Origin: Impatiens glandulifera
Taxonomy: Eukaryota; Streptophyta; Magnoliopsida; Ericales; Balsaminaceae
NCBI RefSeq assembly: GCF_907164915.1
Contig: NC_061868.1
Location: 22,749,819 to 22,813,818, forward strand
Reading direction: 5' to 3'
DNA length: 64,000 nt
A program made the position numbers and the translations under genes. Within the stretch, counting starts at the first letter, position 1. Every line of letters starts with the position of its first letter. Positions 46,801-57,211 of the stretch are shown piece by piece. A model generated the notes under the pieces. That model saw only the letters and a program-made list of their open reading frames with translations, did no database searches and was not told the DNA's origin.

Positions 46801-47119
46801 TTCACAACTCCTCTGGATTCAACAACAACTGAAGGACTTCGGTGTCATAGCCGAAGAGTCCCCGATCTTCTGTGACAATACAAGTGCCATTGCAATCACC
46901 TACAACCCGGTTCTCCACTCCAGAACCAAGCATATCGACATAAGGCACCACTTCATCAGGTAACATGTCACGTTGAAGCATATCCGGCTGGAATACGTAT
47001 CGACCGATCAACAAGTAGCCGATATCTTCACGAAGCCCCTACAGGAAGCTAAGTTCTCTCAATTCAGACTTACTCTCGGTTTAACCGACATTAGTCAGAT
47101 CCTTCCTAAGGATGTTTAA
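43885..47119 (+). pseudogene. pol: pol of B1: protease, integrase, reverse transcriptase, RNase H
   Basis: Lies 25 nt after gag in a different frame. Protease LDSGC (Asp-Ser-Gly 43939-43947), then a 1-nt loss near 43965. GAG-pre-integrase and HHCC (HKRLNH...CSACQMG); integrase core LLHMDLFGP, RSDRGTEFTN, PQQNGLAERR, with a 1-nt loss near 44553. From 44561 one frame runs to 47119 through reverse transcriptase (MDVKSAFLN; catalytic YVDD at about 46155-46166) and RNase H ([22 protein letters not shown] all present). Stops in that frame: 45641-45643 (TAG; B2 has CAG), TGA near 45701 and TAA at 46961-46963 (B2 has GAA). Protease-IN-RT-RH order is Ty1/copia. Closest lineage by motif: Sire/Maximus. 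Confidence 0.96.
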
Positions 47120-47632
47120 AGGGAAACCGGTTCGGACAGACAAAACCTGTAGTTCCTCCTAAACTGTTGAACTTCAAATTTTCAAGATATCTATGGAAGA
47201 ACCGCCCAGCTCATCAGATAGAGTAAACCGACCGGCTACTTGGTTCATGCACCAAATAACCGCATCGGGATGAACAACTGATGACTGACCGGTTCGGAAG
47301 CAGGTCATCCTAGATTATTTGAGCTCCAAACAGAAGTGGAATAATTATCAATGTTTAGAGATATCTGTTCTGAAATATTGCCCTTTCAAAGTAAACTGGT
47401 CGCGCCTAAAAAGACGTGAAGATCTTTTGATATCTTTCACAGTCCAGGCCTATGACCAACATCCTAAACTGCAAACCTGCCTATTTCATGCAAAACTTCT
47501 TATCCTGCAGTTAATAGATATCATCTCATTTAATACCGGACAATAGGATAGCCCCCCAACTAATATTTAAGTGAAACAAACATTCACCAAAATACTTACA
47601 AGTCAAAAACTCAATCTCTCACTAAGGCAAAA
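47120..47632 (+). other. Spacer between pol and ORF-a of B1
   Basis: No gene. AACCGG/CCGGTT-type hexamers are frequent. A weak TATA-like CTAATATTTAAG is at 47560-47571, about 62 nt before the ORF-a ATG; the B2 copy has a better TATATAAG at the matching place (60717-60724). Confidence 0.45.
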
Positions 47633-48394
47633 ATGTCTCAGTTTCCCAACATACTTCAGGTTGATTTTTGGTCATGCTCCAGCACTGAGCACTACGATAT
47701 TTATAGAATGATAAAATTTCTGGAAGATACTGGCCTCTAGTACTTCCTTGACGACAAACACACCGTTTACCCTGAATCAGTCCTGGAGTTTTTCTATAAC
47801 GCCAGGGTGTTCAGGGGTACCCCTCATTTTGATACCCACATCCAATCCAAGGTGGGAGGTATCATCTTCGACTTCACCGAGAAGGATTTTGCTCGGTGCT
47901 TTAGTCTGCCTAAGCAAGGGCTGACAGACCTCAACCCACCGGCCAATATAAAGGCCGAGGTCTCTCTCTCACTTGCCCGGTCTGATGAGTCGGTTGACGA
48001 TCACGGCACTAAATCACACCTGAGGGCTGAATATCAGCTCCTCAACGATGTGATAGGTAGAAGCATCTTCGGAAGGGATGTCACCAATACCTACTGTGCC
48101 GCAACCTTCAATATGATGGCGGCTATTGTCACAGGTACACCGGTGAATTGGTCCAGGGTGCTATTTGACGTCCTCATTTGGATGGTCGGCATCCGGTCAG
48201 TCGGCCTTATTCCCCAACTAAGCTGCCTCCTTGTGGAGCTTGGTGTTCCGACCTGTCCCGGAGAAGGTCTGAACCAAGCCCAAGTGCTAACCAAGGAGAT
48301 AACCGACTCATTTTTTGATCGGTTTGAGAGGGCCTGGAGGAGGAGGAACCGCCGGTCCAATCCCAACGGTGAAGTCAATTCCCGCGCACTCTGA
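47633..48394 (+). pseudogene. Accessory ORF-a of B1 (VDF domain)
   Basis: ATG of MSQFPNILQVDF. The VDF domain fills the whole protein: MIKFLEDTGL, SVLEFFYNARV, VGGIIFDFTEKDFARCFSLP, QLLNDVIGRSIFGRD, VNWSRVLFDVLIWMV, CLLVELGVPTCPGEG, then a short Arg-rich tail and TGA at 48392-48394. One internal stop, TAG at 47738-47740, lies where B2 has Gln. About 80% similar by eye to B2 ORF-a (60656-59826). It is the first of three related ORFs after pol. Function unknown; no transmembrane segment or signal peptide is evident, so it does not look like an envelope protein. Confidence 0.85.
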
Positions 48395-48851
48395 GTCACT
48401 CCTTCTTACACCCGCTCGTTTTGTTGCATGCACTGGGTGTATCTCTATCCAACATCATCATGACAACTTCGGCTTTTCTTATGTCTTTCTTCGGTTTTGT
48501 CTATGATTTCCTCGGTCACTTTTGTTTACTCTTCATTTTGTTGATGCAATTAATGAAAGAGAAGTCCTTAATTAATGAGATAACCCCAACCACCTGAACA
48601 TTTAATATCCAACTTTCTTAGTTACTTCTCAACTAATACCTACCTCGGGCTCCGCAATCTGCCTCTTCCCCATGCACCTTGGAAACATAAAGATTCCTTT
48701 GTCTAATAAAACAAAACTCACAATCAATGGTTATGTTTTCCCTCCAAAACCGATCCTATATAAGGAGCCATCTTCTAATCAATTTACCACATCCGAAAGC
48801 ATAAAACACTTCTGAAATTCTTTGAATTCCATCTCTCTCAATATCGTAATC
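48395..48851 (+). promoter_or_regulatory. Spacer with TATA box upstream of B1 ORF-b
   Basis: Non-coding. CTATATAAGG at 48756-48765 lies 86 nt before the ORF-b ATG, and the B2 copy has CTATATAAAG at the same distance. This suggests that ORF-b has its own promoter. Confidence 0.6.
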
Positions 48852-49517
48852 ATGCCGAGCCGAACTTTGGGAAACTTTCTAAGCATCGATTTCGATTCAT
48901 GCATGGAGGAATGGGACGGGCTGCCCGCAAAGAAACTCATGTTCGAATCACTCATCCTTACCGGCCTTCGACCATTCCTCGAAGAATCCGGTCCAATTCT
49001 AATTGAGGACGTTAAAGCGTTCTTCAGAAGCGCCTGTATTAGGGGCAATTACATTGTCTCCACGGTGAGGGACCACACATTCTGGATCGATGAAACCGAG
49101 TTTGCCACTCTTTTCAACCTGCCCACAGAAGGGTTCTCCGATTTCCCACCTCTTGAGGGGCTTGACGAATTCTATTACTCACTCGTCTTTTCTGGAACCA
49201 TGGAACCGGTGGAAGACCATGGGCCCAAAAACCTTCTGGGCAGACATGCCCAACTTCTTCTTGAGATCGTCACTCGGTCCATTCTTTGTCAGTCCCCTAA
49301 TCAGCGGTACTCAAAGGCTATCAATTGGTCCACGGTCATCTTCCAACGTCTGAAATCCATGGTACTAACCAAGAAAGGTCTTGGTTTTGCACCTTACATC
49401 AGCAAACTAATCCTATCATAACGACCAGAGTTCGGACCAGGCACACCGGCCGCCCCCTCAAACATTCTTGACAAGGATTCGGTGGAGGAAAGAATTTCCA
49501 GAATGTTTCTTCCATAG
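48852..49517 (+). pseudogene. Accessory ORF-b of B1 (VDF domain)
   Basis: ATG of MPSRTLGNFLSIDFDSC. It carries the same domain plan as ORF-a: FESLILTGLRPFLEES, DVKAFFRSACIRGNY, DETEFATLFNLPTEGFSDF, then VEDHGPK, INWSTVIFQRLKSMV. TAA at 49419-49421 stops it just before RPEFGPG, which is read through in B2 (NYRPEFGPG); the frame then stays open to TAG 49515-49517. The 221-codon protein has no extra domain. Closely related to B2 ORF-b (59428-58632). Confidence 0.83.
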
Positions 49518-50105
49518 ACTGTAATTTTCCATTATTTATGTATGCCTATTCCAATACCGTTTTTTCTGTCGGTTTTCTTTCTGCAATATTTCTTGAATTC
49601 AATCTCATTTCAGTTTAAATGACCGGGCCTTCTTAATACTTTGAACATTTATCTAAGTAACCGGTTAACATCTTCAAACTATAACCGCGTCCTTACCCGG
49701 TCACATAAAATCGCTTAACATAAAAAGATTGCAAACACTCTGATCATTCAAAATAACCGGTTAAACTTAGAAACCGCACCATCAATCGGTTTCAAAAAGA
49801 AGAGTGCGTCATCAATGGCATAAGCAAAAGTTTTGGAGGGAAATTTCCCGCCCAAAACTGCCGCCTCCTTGGTTTACTGCCCATGGTTTGGCGCCTATTA
49901 TCTCCCGCCCATGGTTTGCCGCTTCTTTCAATTTGGAGGGAAAACTCCCGCCCAATATTGATGGGACGGTTGGGCTTCCAAACCGCATCTATAAAAGGGA
50001 CTCTCGGTCATTTTATTTCATTCTCACGCGAATCTGCTTTCTCTCTCTAAGCTCTCTAACTCTCTGAAGCGGTTATCTCTCTCAAACTCTCTTAAACTCT
50101 CTAAG
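49518..50105 (+). promoter_or_regulatory. Promoter-like region of B1 ORF-d' with E2F-like sites and TATA
   Basis: E2F-like motifs cluster in 110 bp: TTTCCCGCCC (49844-49853), TTTGGCGCC (49887-49895), TCTCCCGCCC (49901-49910), TTTGCCGC (49915-49922), ACTCCCGCCC (49944-49953). A TATA box TATAAAAG at 49990-49997 is followed by a CT-rich leader (CTCTCTAA repeats) and the ATG at 50106. The same order and spacing occur before B2 ORF-c (57957-58300). E2F consensus is general knowledge (TTTSSCGC); binding is inference. Confidence 0.65.
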
Positions 50106-52703
50106 ATGGGGCGTGATTCGGATTTGTTTAGACACCTATCTCAGGTGGATTTCGAGGAAATCCGGCTGAAAGGTACGTCCGAGGCAAAGGAGGTTATTGA
50201 CCGGGTAGTCAAAACCGGTCTGAAATATTTCCTTGGCGGTCCTCATGTCCTCTACAAAAATGCGGTCGAGAAATTCTTCAAGACCGCAACTATCTCCGAT
50301 GACAAAATCACCGCAACTGTATGCGGTACTGAAATAGAGCTCACCGAGGCATCGGTGGAAGAGAGCCTGCGCCTTCCAACAACCGGCCAGGATGCAACGG
50401 CGGACATTGAGCTCAAAACCTTTGAGGCGGCTTGCCAGATTCTATCGGCAACTAAAGAGCCGATCAAAGTATCCGGCAGCAAATCAACGTTGAAGCCGGA
50501 GTATATCCCAATCTGTGACATCTTCGCAAGGGCGATTCTGGCGAGGGGAGGAAACTACAGCAACCTAACAAGGGACAAAATCAGGATGCTGATCGGCCTG
50601 ATAGAGGGAAGAAAGGTCAACTGGGCAAAAGCGGTGTTCAACAACTTAATGGATATGGTGAAACCGGATTCAAACCGGTCGTGGAGATACGCCGTTCCGC
50701 TCGGTAAGATCTTCCTTCACCACAATCTTAACATCGGTCCCGGCGTCGTTGTCGTAGATCGATGCCTCATCAGATCGAAGCAATTCTTAGAAAGGAAGCA
50801 GCCGGCCCCCGGTTCCACAGGTGGCCGAAAGAAGAAAGCCGACAAGAAAGCGGCCCCGGCCAAAGCAAAGGCCGAAAGCAAAGGAAAAGAGAAAGTAACT
50901 TTCTCAGAACCGCCGCAGAAAACGGAGGATGAAGAGTCGGCTTCCCGCTCTGAAAGAACCGATACAGAGAAGACCGAGGACGAAAGATCGGTCAATGAAG
51001 ACGAGCATTCGGCCCAGAGCCCCAATGATGCCAGACCTAACACCAACCCTGAGACCACCGAAGATGGTGAAGAGGATGATGAAGAGGATGGTGAAGAAGC
51101 CGGTGATGAAGGCGGCGACAAAGATAAGGAGGAGGCCGAAGAAGCAGAGGCCGATAGGGTAACTCTAAAACTCCTAAAGATCGCCAAAGAGCGGGCCGAG
51201 TCGATTGAGGAGTTATACCTGGAATGGCACGAGCACCGGTTCGGCACACCGTATAGGGAAATCCTACCGGGCCACACAGACTTGGAATGCATACACAGAC
51301 TGGAGGAAGTGGAGGACTTGATTATTAATCTTACAAACTCCAACACACTTCAAGAGGTATTACACCGAACCTGCCTCTTAAAACCAAAGGTCCAACTACG
51401 GAAGCTAACAACACGCATCCGAAAAATTACGGAGGAGTTCAAAGCGGTGGGACCGGAAGACACCTTAACACCGCGGGTGTTTGAAAGGCTTGAAAAAGTC
51501 AAAGAAGACCTCATTCAAGAAATTGACCGGCTAGAAGCAATATGCAGTCAAAGAAAGATACCGGTCTACACTGCTCCCCCGATCGAAACAAGTCCGGATC
51601 ACTGCACAACACCTCCAAGGGAGAATGCGGCATCAAAAGAATCCGATGAAAGAGCGGATACTAAACCCACCGGGCAATCCCCTCCTTCACAACCGGAAGT
51701 CTCCGCATCAGACTTCACAAAGGAATGGGTTGAGGGGCGTCTCCAAAGGCTTGAAGACTCAACCGCAGAACGGATTGATAGCCGGATTCAATAATTCGAA
51801 GACTCCGCGGTTCAGCCATTCAAGGAGAGATCCCAAAGAATCGTTGACTCGGCACTCAAGTTCGCCGACACCACAAGGTATCTCTTGAACAGAAATCAGG
51901 AACGGTTCTCAGAAATGGACGAAGATCTGCAGGAAGAGGCGGCTTTGCGCAGTAAATATGTTAAGCGAACCGCAATTTTGGAGGATTTGACCTCCGAGTT
52001 AAAGAAAGACTTCGACCGGCTTGAAAGAGAGACCGATCAACGATTGACAACGATGGCTGATGACCTGGTTGGCACAACACTCGAACGGGTCTCCGAACTC
52101 GAGAAGAAAAATGTGGGTCTCGAGGCCGAACTGAAGGCGCTTTCAGAACAGGTTGCCGAATTGCTGAGGGTAAAGATGAACACGGACGCCGCGACTGTAG
52201 CGGCTGATGCTCAAGCGGCTAAGAGGGTCCAGGATGCGCTGGACGCCGAAGCAAGTAAAGAAAAGGAGGCACCGCGATCATCCCAACTTACCGAAGAAGA
52301 AGAGGAAGCCGAAAGGATTCGAAGGTCAGAGGCCAGGTTCCCAGGACTTGCTAAGAAAGCAGCCGCTCAAGCTGCGAAGGATGCTGAAAGGTTGGAAAGG
52401 GAAGCACGGAGGCTGGAAGGCTACGCAGCCGACAACTAGAAGAAAAAGGCGGCCGCCTCCGTTTCAGCACCGAAAAAGCGAAAGAGGGAAGCCCCAAAGA
52501 AAGTTCAAATAGCCGACCTGCTCAATGAGTTCACTGAAACGGTCATCACGAGTACATCGCAGCAGGCTACTCCGGTAGAAGAGGATGAAGTTGAAGAACA
52601 CCTGCAGGCCCGGTCTACAAGACAACGACCTTCCGAACCGACCAGTCAACTACAACCGAAGAAGAAAAAGCGGAGCATATATGACTTCTCGGACTCGGAA
52701 TAG
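50106..52703 (+). pseudogene. Accessory ORF-d' of B1: VDF domain, acidic/coiled-coil body, nuclear-type tail
   Basis: An 865-codon frame with two stops (51792-51794 TAA, 52437-52439 TAG). Residues 1-235 are the VDF domain (MGRDSDLFRHLSQVDFEEI, GLKYFLGGPHVLYKN, VCGTEIELTE, VNWAKAVFNNLMDMV, GPGVVV). Next come a Lys/Ala-rich linker (KKKADKKAAPAKAKAESKGK), a strongly acidic run (about residues 315-355), helical and coiled-coil segments (VKEDLIQEIDRLEA, VSELEKKNVGLEAELKAL, Ala/Glu/Arg-rich), and basic clusters KKRKREAPKK and PKKKKRSIYDFSDSE at the end, which look like nuclear localisation signals. The first part resembles B2 ORF-c, the rest B2 ORF-d, suggesting a fusion. Its function is unknown. 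Confidence 0.85.
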
Positions 52704-53016
52704 GGGCTCTCTTTCCTTTACTTGTCTTAGCGTTTTTTACATATTATTTTCGGTTATCTATCTTATATATAAAGCTATTTTTGAAACCGGCCATCTTTTG
52801 CGTTTCCACTTAGTTTTGATAATTTTAAATAAAATAATCAAAAAGGGAGAAATTGATAAGATAAAAGATAAGACTTTTCCAAAAATTTTCTCAACATTTT
52901 TCGAAAAATTTTCCTAAGTCAATTTCAAAAATCCGGACAAATAAAACAACCGGCCTACGGTTGCAAACTTACATAATTTTGATCATTTTAAATAAAATAA
53001 TCAAAAAGGGAGAAAT
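52704..53016 (+). other. B1 3' untranslated region with two polypurine tracts
   Basis: AATAATCAAAAAGGGAGAAATTG occurs twice: at about 52833-52855 (followed by ATAAG) and at 52996-53018 (followed by the LTR). The upstream one is a duplicate PPT, as in B2. No coding sequence. Confidence 0.85.
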
Positions 53017-54355
53017 TGTTAGATAAAATCAGACCGGTTCAAATAAACCTAACTTAAATAAACTTTCCATGCAGGAACAAGGAACCGGACCGGATAAACA
53101 AAAAGAACCGGCTAAAGAAAACTAACCGGTCAAGCTAGTAAACCGATCAAGAATACCTGAAACTTGACCGCACAAAGAAAGGATTGGCCAAAGCTTAAAA
53201 CCGGAAACATCAAACAGTCGATCAGCCATAAGGCAGAGGAATAACCGGAAGAAGTCCGGTTACATCACTCATACCAAAAGTCATTCGGTTAAGATAAATG
53301 GCCGACCAGTATAAGAAGACAATTCGGGTATCTGTTGAGAATGATACCAAAGGAACAGACTGAACACTTCCATATCCATACAAGTCTAAGGAAAGACTGT
53401 AGGCTGTAGAAGACAGTACTACCGGATCTTTCCACTTCGGGATAAGTCAGAAAGAAGATCTTCCAAGTACAGATAATTGTCCAACAGACAGTGCCTACAT
53501 TGAGTAAAAGACAAACCTAGCAGGTCTGTCTTACATACCGGAAGAACAGACCGCCAGGTCTGAGACAAAATGCCAGGTCTGAGACAAAATGTCAGGTCTG
53601 AGGTTGACCATCAGGTCTGAGGAAACGACCGCAGGTCTGAATCTCTGAAACACTGAATCACTGCACCTCTGCTCAGCCAATCAAATTCAAGGCAGTGAAA
53701 TATGACCGTTGGCATATCTCACCTATAAAAGGGGCAGTTGAAGAAGAGTAAATGCGGGACACAGCGTGACACAGTGGGACAAGTGAGAAACTCTAAGAGC
53801 ATTTATTCTACAAGTGATAAGATTGTGTTGTTCTAAGAAAGCCTAAGTGCTAAAGCTAAAGTGTGTTTTACAATTTCGGTGTAAATTGTAAGAGTGTTAT
53901 CGAGCAGAAAATAAGTCTTGATCGGATTGTACTTGTATTTCTTAGTGAATATCCTTCTCGCGGTTTCGAGAGGAAGGGGTGACGTAGGAGTTTTATCTCC
54001 GAACATCCATAAAATTTGTCTTATTATTTACTGTCTGTCGGTTTCATTATCTAACCGATCCATACCGCTATAACCGACCTAACCCTATCCAAGCCGAACT
54101 TCCAGATTACCGAAGCCGACCCATCAAATTTCAAACCTCCATTATACAATACCGATTCTGCCTATCATACAAGTGTTCCGCTTCAACCTGAAAGCAAACC
54201 TCTTCCGTGCTTGAACCTAGTTCAAGGTTTTGTGACAGGTTGTGTAGTATTGAAACCCCGGTGTTAATCTCTAACCGGATTAACCACCACCCTTCGAGTG
54301 AGAACCGCTAACCGGTCCAACCCCCGGTCCTCCAGCGGCTACCTAGATCCTAACA
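53017..54355 (+). repeat. B1 3' LTR (1,339 bp)
   Basis: Same ends as the 5' LTR. It has one more 19-bp unit (GACAAAATGYCAGGTCTGA) near 53572-53605, and roughly 25-30 substitutions. TATA box 53723-53732, conserved box 53976-54013. Confidence 0.96.
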
Positions 54356-54360
54356 GAATT

Positions 54361-55404
54361 AGACTCACGTCTAATTACAATAACCATTAGACTGTACGTC
54401 TAAATCCACTGAGTTAGACTACACGTCTAATTCTAGTTCTACCTAAGACTTGTCTGAAGGAGTTAGACTCACATCTAACTTTCATTTACTATTAGACTAC
54501 ATGTCTAATTATCCAATAACCATTAGATTGTACGTCTAACTCTACTGAGTTAGACTACACGTCTAACTCTACTGAGTTAGACTACACGTCTAATTCCGGT
54601 TCAACCTCAGACTTGTCTGAAGGAGTTAGACTCACGTCTAAGTTTCACTTTACTCTCTATTAGACTGCACGTCTAAATCCACTGAGTTAGACTGTACGTC
54701 TAATTCCGCACATATTAGACCATCCGTCTAATTGCAAATATATTAGACTACACGTCTAACTCCGAAAGGTTAGATTGTACGTCTAATTCCGAACATCTAT
54801 TAGACCATCCGTCAAATTGCAAGTCTATTAGACTACACATCTAACTCCACTGAGTTAGACTGTACGTCTAATTCCGTGTATTCATTAGACTTACGTCTAA
54901 TTCTTTACATTCATTAGACTACACGTATAATTCTGAATATCTATTAGACTACACATCTAACTTCGTTGAGTTAGACTGTACGTCTAATTTCGAATACATT
55001 AGACTTACGTCTAATTCCGTATACATTAGACTACATGTATAACTCCGATGAGTTAGACTGTACGTCTAATTCTATGCATTCATTAGACTACACGTTTAAC
55101 TCTGATGAGTTAGACTGTACGTCTAATTCTATGCATTCATTAGACTACACGTCTAACTTCGATGAGTTAGACTGTACGTCTAATTCTATGCATTCATTAA
55201 ACTACACGTCTAACTCCGATAAGTTAGACTGTACGTCTAATTATATGCATCTAATGCCAAAATCGGTCTAATGACCCTCATTAGAGCCAAGTCTTATGAA
55301 ATATGATTTCAATACACCTGCATCAAAACTCATAAGTCATTTCATAATCAAAATCTCAGTGGTTAAATTATTTCAACACTTAGTCAAAATAATTTGACCC
55401 AACA
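54361..55404 (-). repeat. A2 5' LTR, distal half with palindrome array
   Basis: Continues the A2 LTR interrupted by B1. It runs (minus) from TGTTGGGTCAAATT (55404) through the array (about 55265-54361). Palindromes such as TTAGACTGTACGTCTAA and TTAGACTACACGTCTAA dominate, with TCTATGCATTCA spacers of 65-bp period near 55050-55260. Total LTR length with the proximal half is about 2,012 bp. Confidence 0.93.
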
Positions 55405-56495
55405 GTCTCCTTTAATTTGGATAATACGACTTGGCTCCCCGAGGATTCGGTTTGCCTTGATGAAACCGGTCTAGCTGAGTTGGTCTCTTTTTCCGGACGT
55501 GGAGAAGAGTGAATTGATATCGGACGAACTACGTTTATTGGCTTTGGATGAATCAGTGGATCAGATGACTTAGGGGATTTTCCTGAAGACAAAGTTTTCT
55601 CGGAATCTTGAGATTGATCTGCCGGTTTCTTACTGGTGTTCTTTGCTGAGGTTTTCACTCTTCCCTTTTTCTGCGGGACCTTAGTTTGTTTAGCCTTTCC
55701 TTTCAGATTGGCTTCTTTGGAGCTTTCGCCAACTGGAGCAACCGGTTCAGCTTCTTTCGATACCTTGGCCCTTATAGCTCTCGGCTTAGCTAGTTTAACA
55801 GTCTTTGAACTCATGTTTTCAGTAGTTAATATTTTGGAGGGTGAGAGCGGTGTACCTTCGCCGATTTCGATATGCAGAAAACTTAGAATCTTCCCGATCG
55901 GTATGGCATAAGCTTGTACCTGACCGTTCGTTTTGTCAACCACCTCGCAAAGTTGCTCGAACATAACACATCCCTAGTCAATCTTGTCACCGCGGACAAT
56001 TACCATCATCATCTCTAGCTTTAGTTTAGTCATGTTGTCGAAATTACCTTCTTTTCCTTGGAGAGATTTGAAGAAAATATCTAGCAGCCATCTGAATTCT
56101 GGCTTTAGCTTGTTCTTCCGACTGGAGTGAGTTATCAGATCCGCTTCATCATTTGAAATTGCCAACCGGACTACTTCAGAGTCAGCTTCTGATAGTCGTG
56201 TTCTGAAATCTCTTCCGGTGTTTGGCAAGCCGAGAGCTTCCGAAAATACATCTTCAGTTATATCAAAAGTCTTTCCGCACACGGTGGCGGAGATGGTTCT
56301 CTTCGTCAGAGTCGCCGTGCGGAGGAACTCTTCAAATTCAGTTTGATGAACGATGAACTGACTAGAAAGATAGGTCTCTAGCCCAAATTCCTTCAAGGAT
56401 CGGAGTACTACTTTGTGTTCGTCGGCAGCATGTTCTTCGATATCGTTGAAATCGACCTGCAGAATATAATTGAATGTTGTGTTATCTGAACCCAT
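55405..56495 (-). pseudogene. ORF-d of B2, N-terminal part (cut by A2)
   Basis: ATG of MGSDNTTFNYILQVDFNDI. VDF domain: FGLETYLSSQFIVHQTEFEEFLRTA, VCGKTFDITEDVF, LKPEFRWLLDIFFKSLQGKEGNF, VRGDKID then TAG (55973-55971) where a Trp is expected by analogy with ...VNW in B1, then IPIGKILSFLHIEIGEG. A Lys/Ser-rich linker (KGKAKQTKVPQKKGRVKTSAK) leads to the A2 insertion after KLKET. Continues at 29033-27162 in the same frame. So the gene was open in this region when A2 landed. Confidence 0.87.
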
Positions 56496-57211
56496 GATGA
56501 ATTGATTTGATGAAGGAGATGAAGATCGTAGGAGTTATGAATGCAGAAAGCTTTAGAGATTTTTTAGAGAGAGAAAGCGTGGTTGAATAATGAGAGGTTT
56601 TGGATTTATATAGGTGAGCGGTTTTTGACGTTTAAGAAGATGAACTGTCACTTCATTCCTGATTTTGGCGCCAAATTTACCGCCAAAAGTTACTGAAATT
56701 GTGGTTGAATAATGAGAGGTTTTCAATTTATATAGGTGAGCGGTTTTTGACGGTTAAGAAGATGAACCGTCACTTCATTCCTGATTTTGGCACCAAATTT
56801 CCCTCTAAAAGTTACTGTAGTAATTTTTGGCTGTAAAAGTTAATGGTTAATATGGGCGGTAAGAAATGGGCGGTAAAACCATGGGCGGAAGACTGTGGGC
56901 GGTAAACTTTTAGCGGTAATCTTTAGGCGGTAATTTTGAAGTTTAATCGAATGATAGTTTTTGAGATTTATTGCCTTAACCAGGAATTTTGGTTATCTGG
57001 AAGTTTTGGTTAACCACAAGATTTAAAGTGCGATTGAGTTCTGATAATTCAGAGAGATGGAGCTGTGTCTGAAAGTTTATCAAACCGGAAGTAAATTTGT
57101 GTAGAAAAAAACGGAAGAATGAAATATGAAAATTTTATAAATTGATCCGGAGGAAACATTGACATAGATAGTTATCTGGTCGTACAACAAAATAACCAGG
57201 ATAACCAGATA
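56496..57211 (-). promoter_or_regulatory. Promoter-like region of B2 ORF-d: duplicated TATA/E2F-like unit
   Basis: A 122-bp tandem duplication (56579-56700 and 56701-56821) carries a TATA-like CTATATAAAT (minus) and an E2F-like palindrome. The unit nearer the gene has TTTTGGCGCCAAAT (56663-56676) and ACCGCCAAAAG. The second has GGCACCAAAT, one base off. Further out (56850-56935) GGGCGGTAA/GGCGGTAA motifs repeat about six times. No coding sequence is evident beyond these. Confidence 0.6.

Larger units (their letters stand above)
40677..54355 (+). mobile_element. Element B1: 13.7-kb copia (Sirevirus-like) element, complete ends
   Basis: Bounded by GAATT target duplications (40672-40676 and 54356-54360). 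Structure: 5' LTR 40677-41996, PBS, gag, protease-integrase-RT-RNase H, accessory ORFs a, b and d', PPTs, 3' LTR 53017-54355. The LTRs show roughly 25-30 substitutions by eye over 1.32 kb (about 98% identity) plus one 19-bp unit difference, so it is the youngest element in the nest. Each gene has a few stops or 1-nt shifts; the element is not autonomous now. Confidence 0.97.
29034..55404 (-). mobile_element. Element A2: non-autonomous copia element, itself interrupted by B1
   Basis: Full element between target duplications GTCTC (29029-29033 and 55405-55409). On the minus strand: 5' LTR (55404-54361 plus 40676-39709), PBS, gag copy 2, a partial LTR and PBS, gag copy 1, spacer, ORF2, and 3' LTR (30931-29034). 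There is no pol. A 2,686-bp tandem duplication gives the doubled gag. Without B1 (13,679 bp plus 5) the element is about 12.7 kb; without the duplication about 10.0 kb. The LTRs differ by about 20 substitutions in the first 310 bp compared by eye, so it is older than B1. Confidence 0.93.

Noticed and set aside
50717..51346. 209-codon Ser-rich minus-strand frame
   Set aside because: Antisense shadow of ORF-d' acidic/Glu codons; no independent signal.
47633..52703. Calling the extra ORFs an envelope gene
   Set aside because: No signal peptide, transmembrane segment or fusion-like features seen; they share a soluble-looking domain and nuclear-type basic clusters.
55035..55271. Repetitive frame (SDELDCTSNSMHSLDYT units)
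   Set aside because: Translation of the LTR palindrome array; the period is that of the DNA repeat and the frame is not conserved in the other LTRs.
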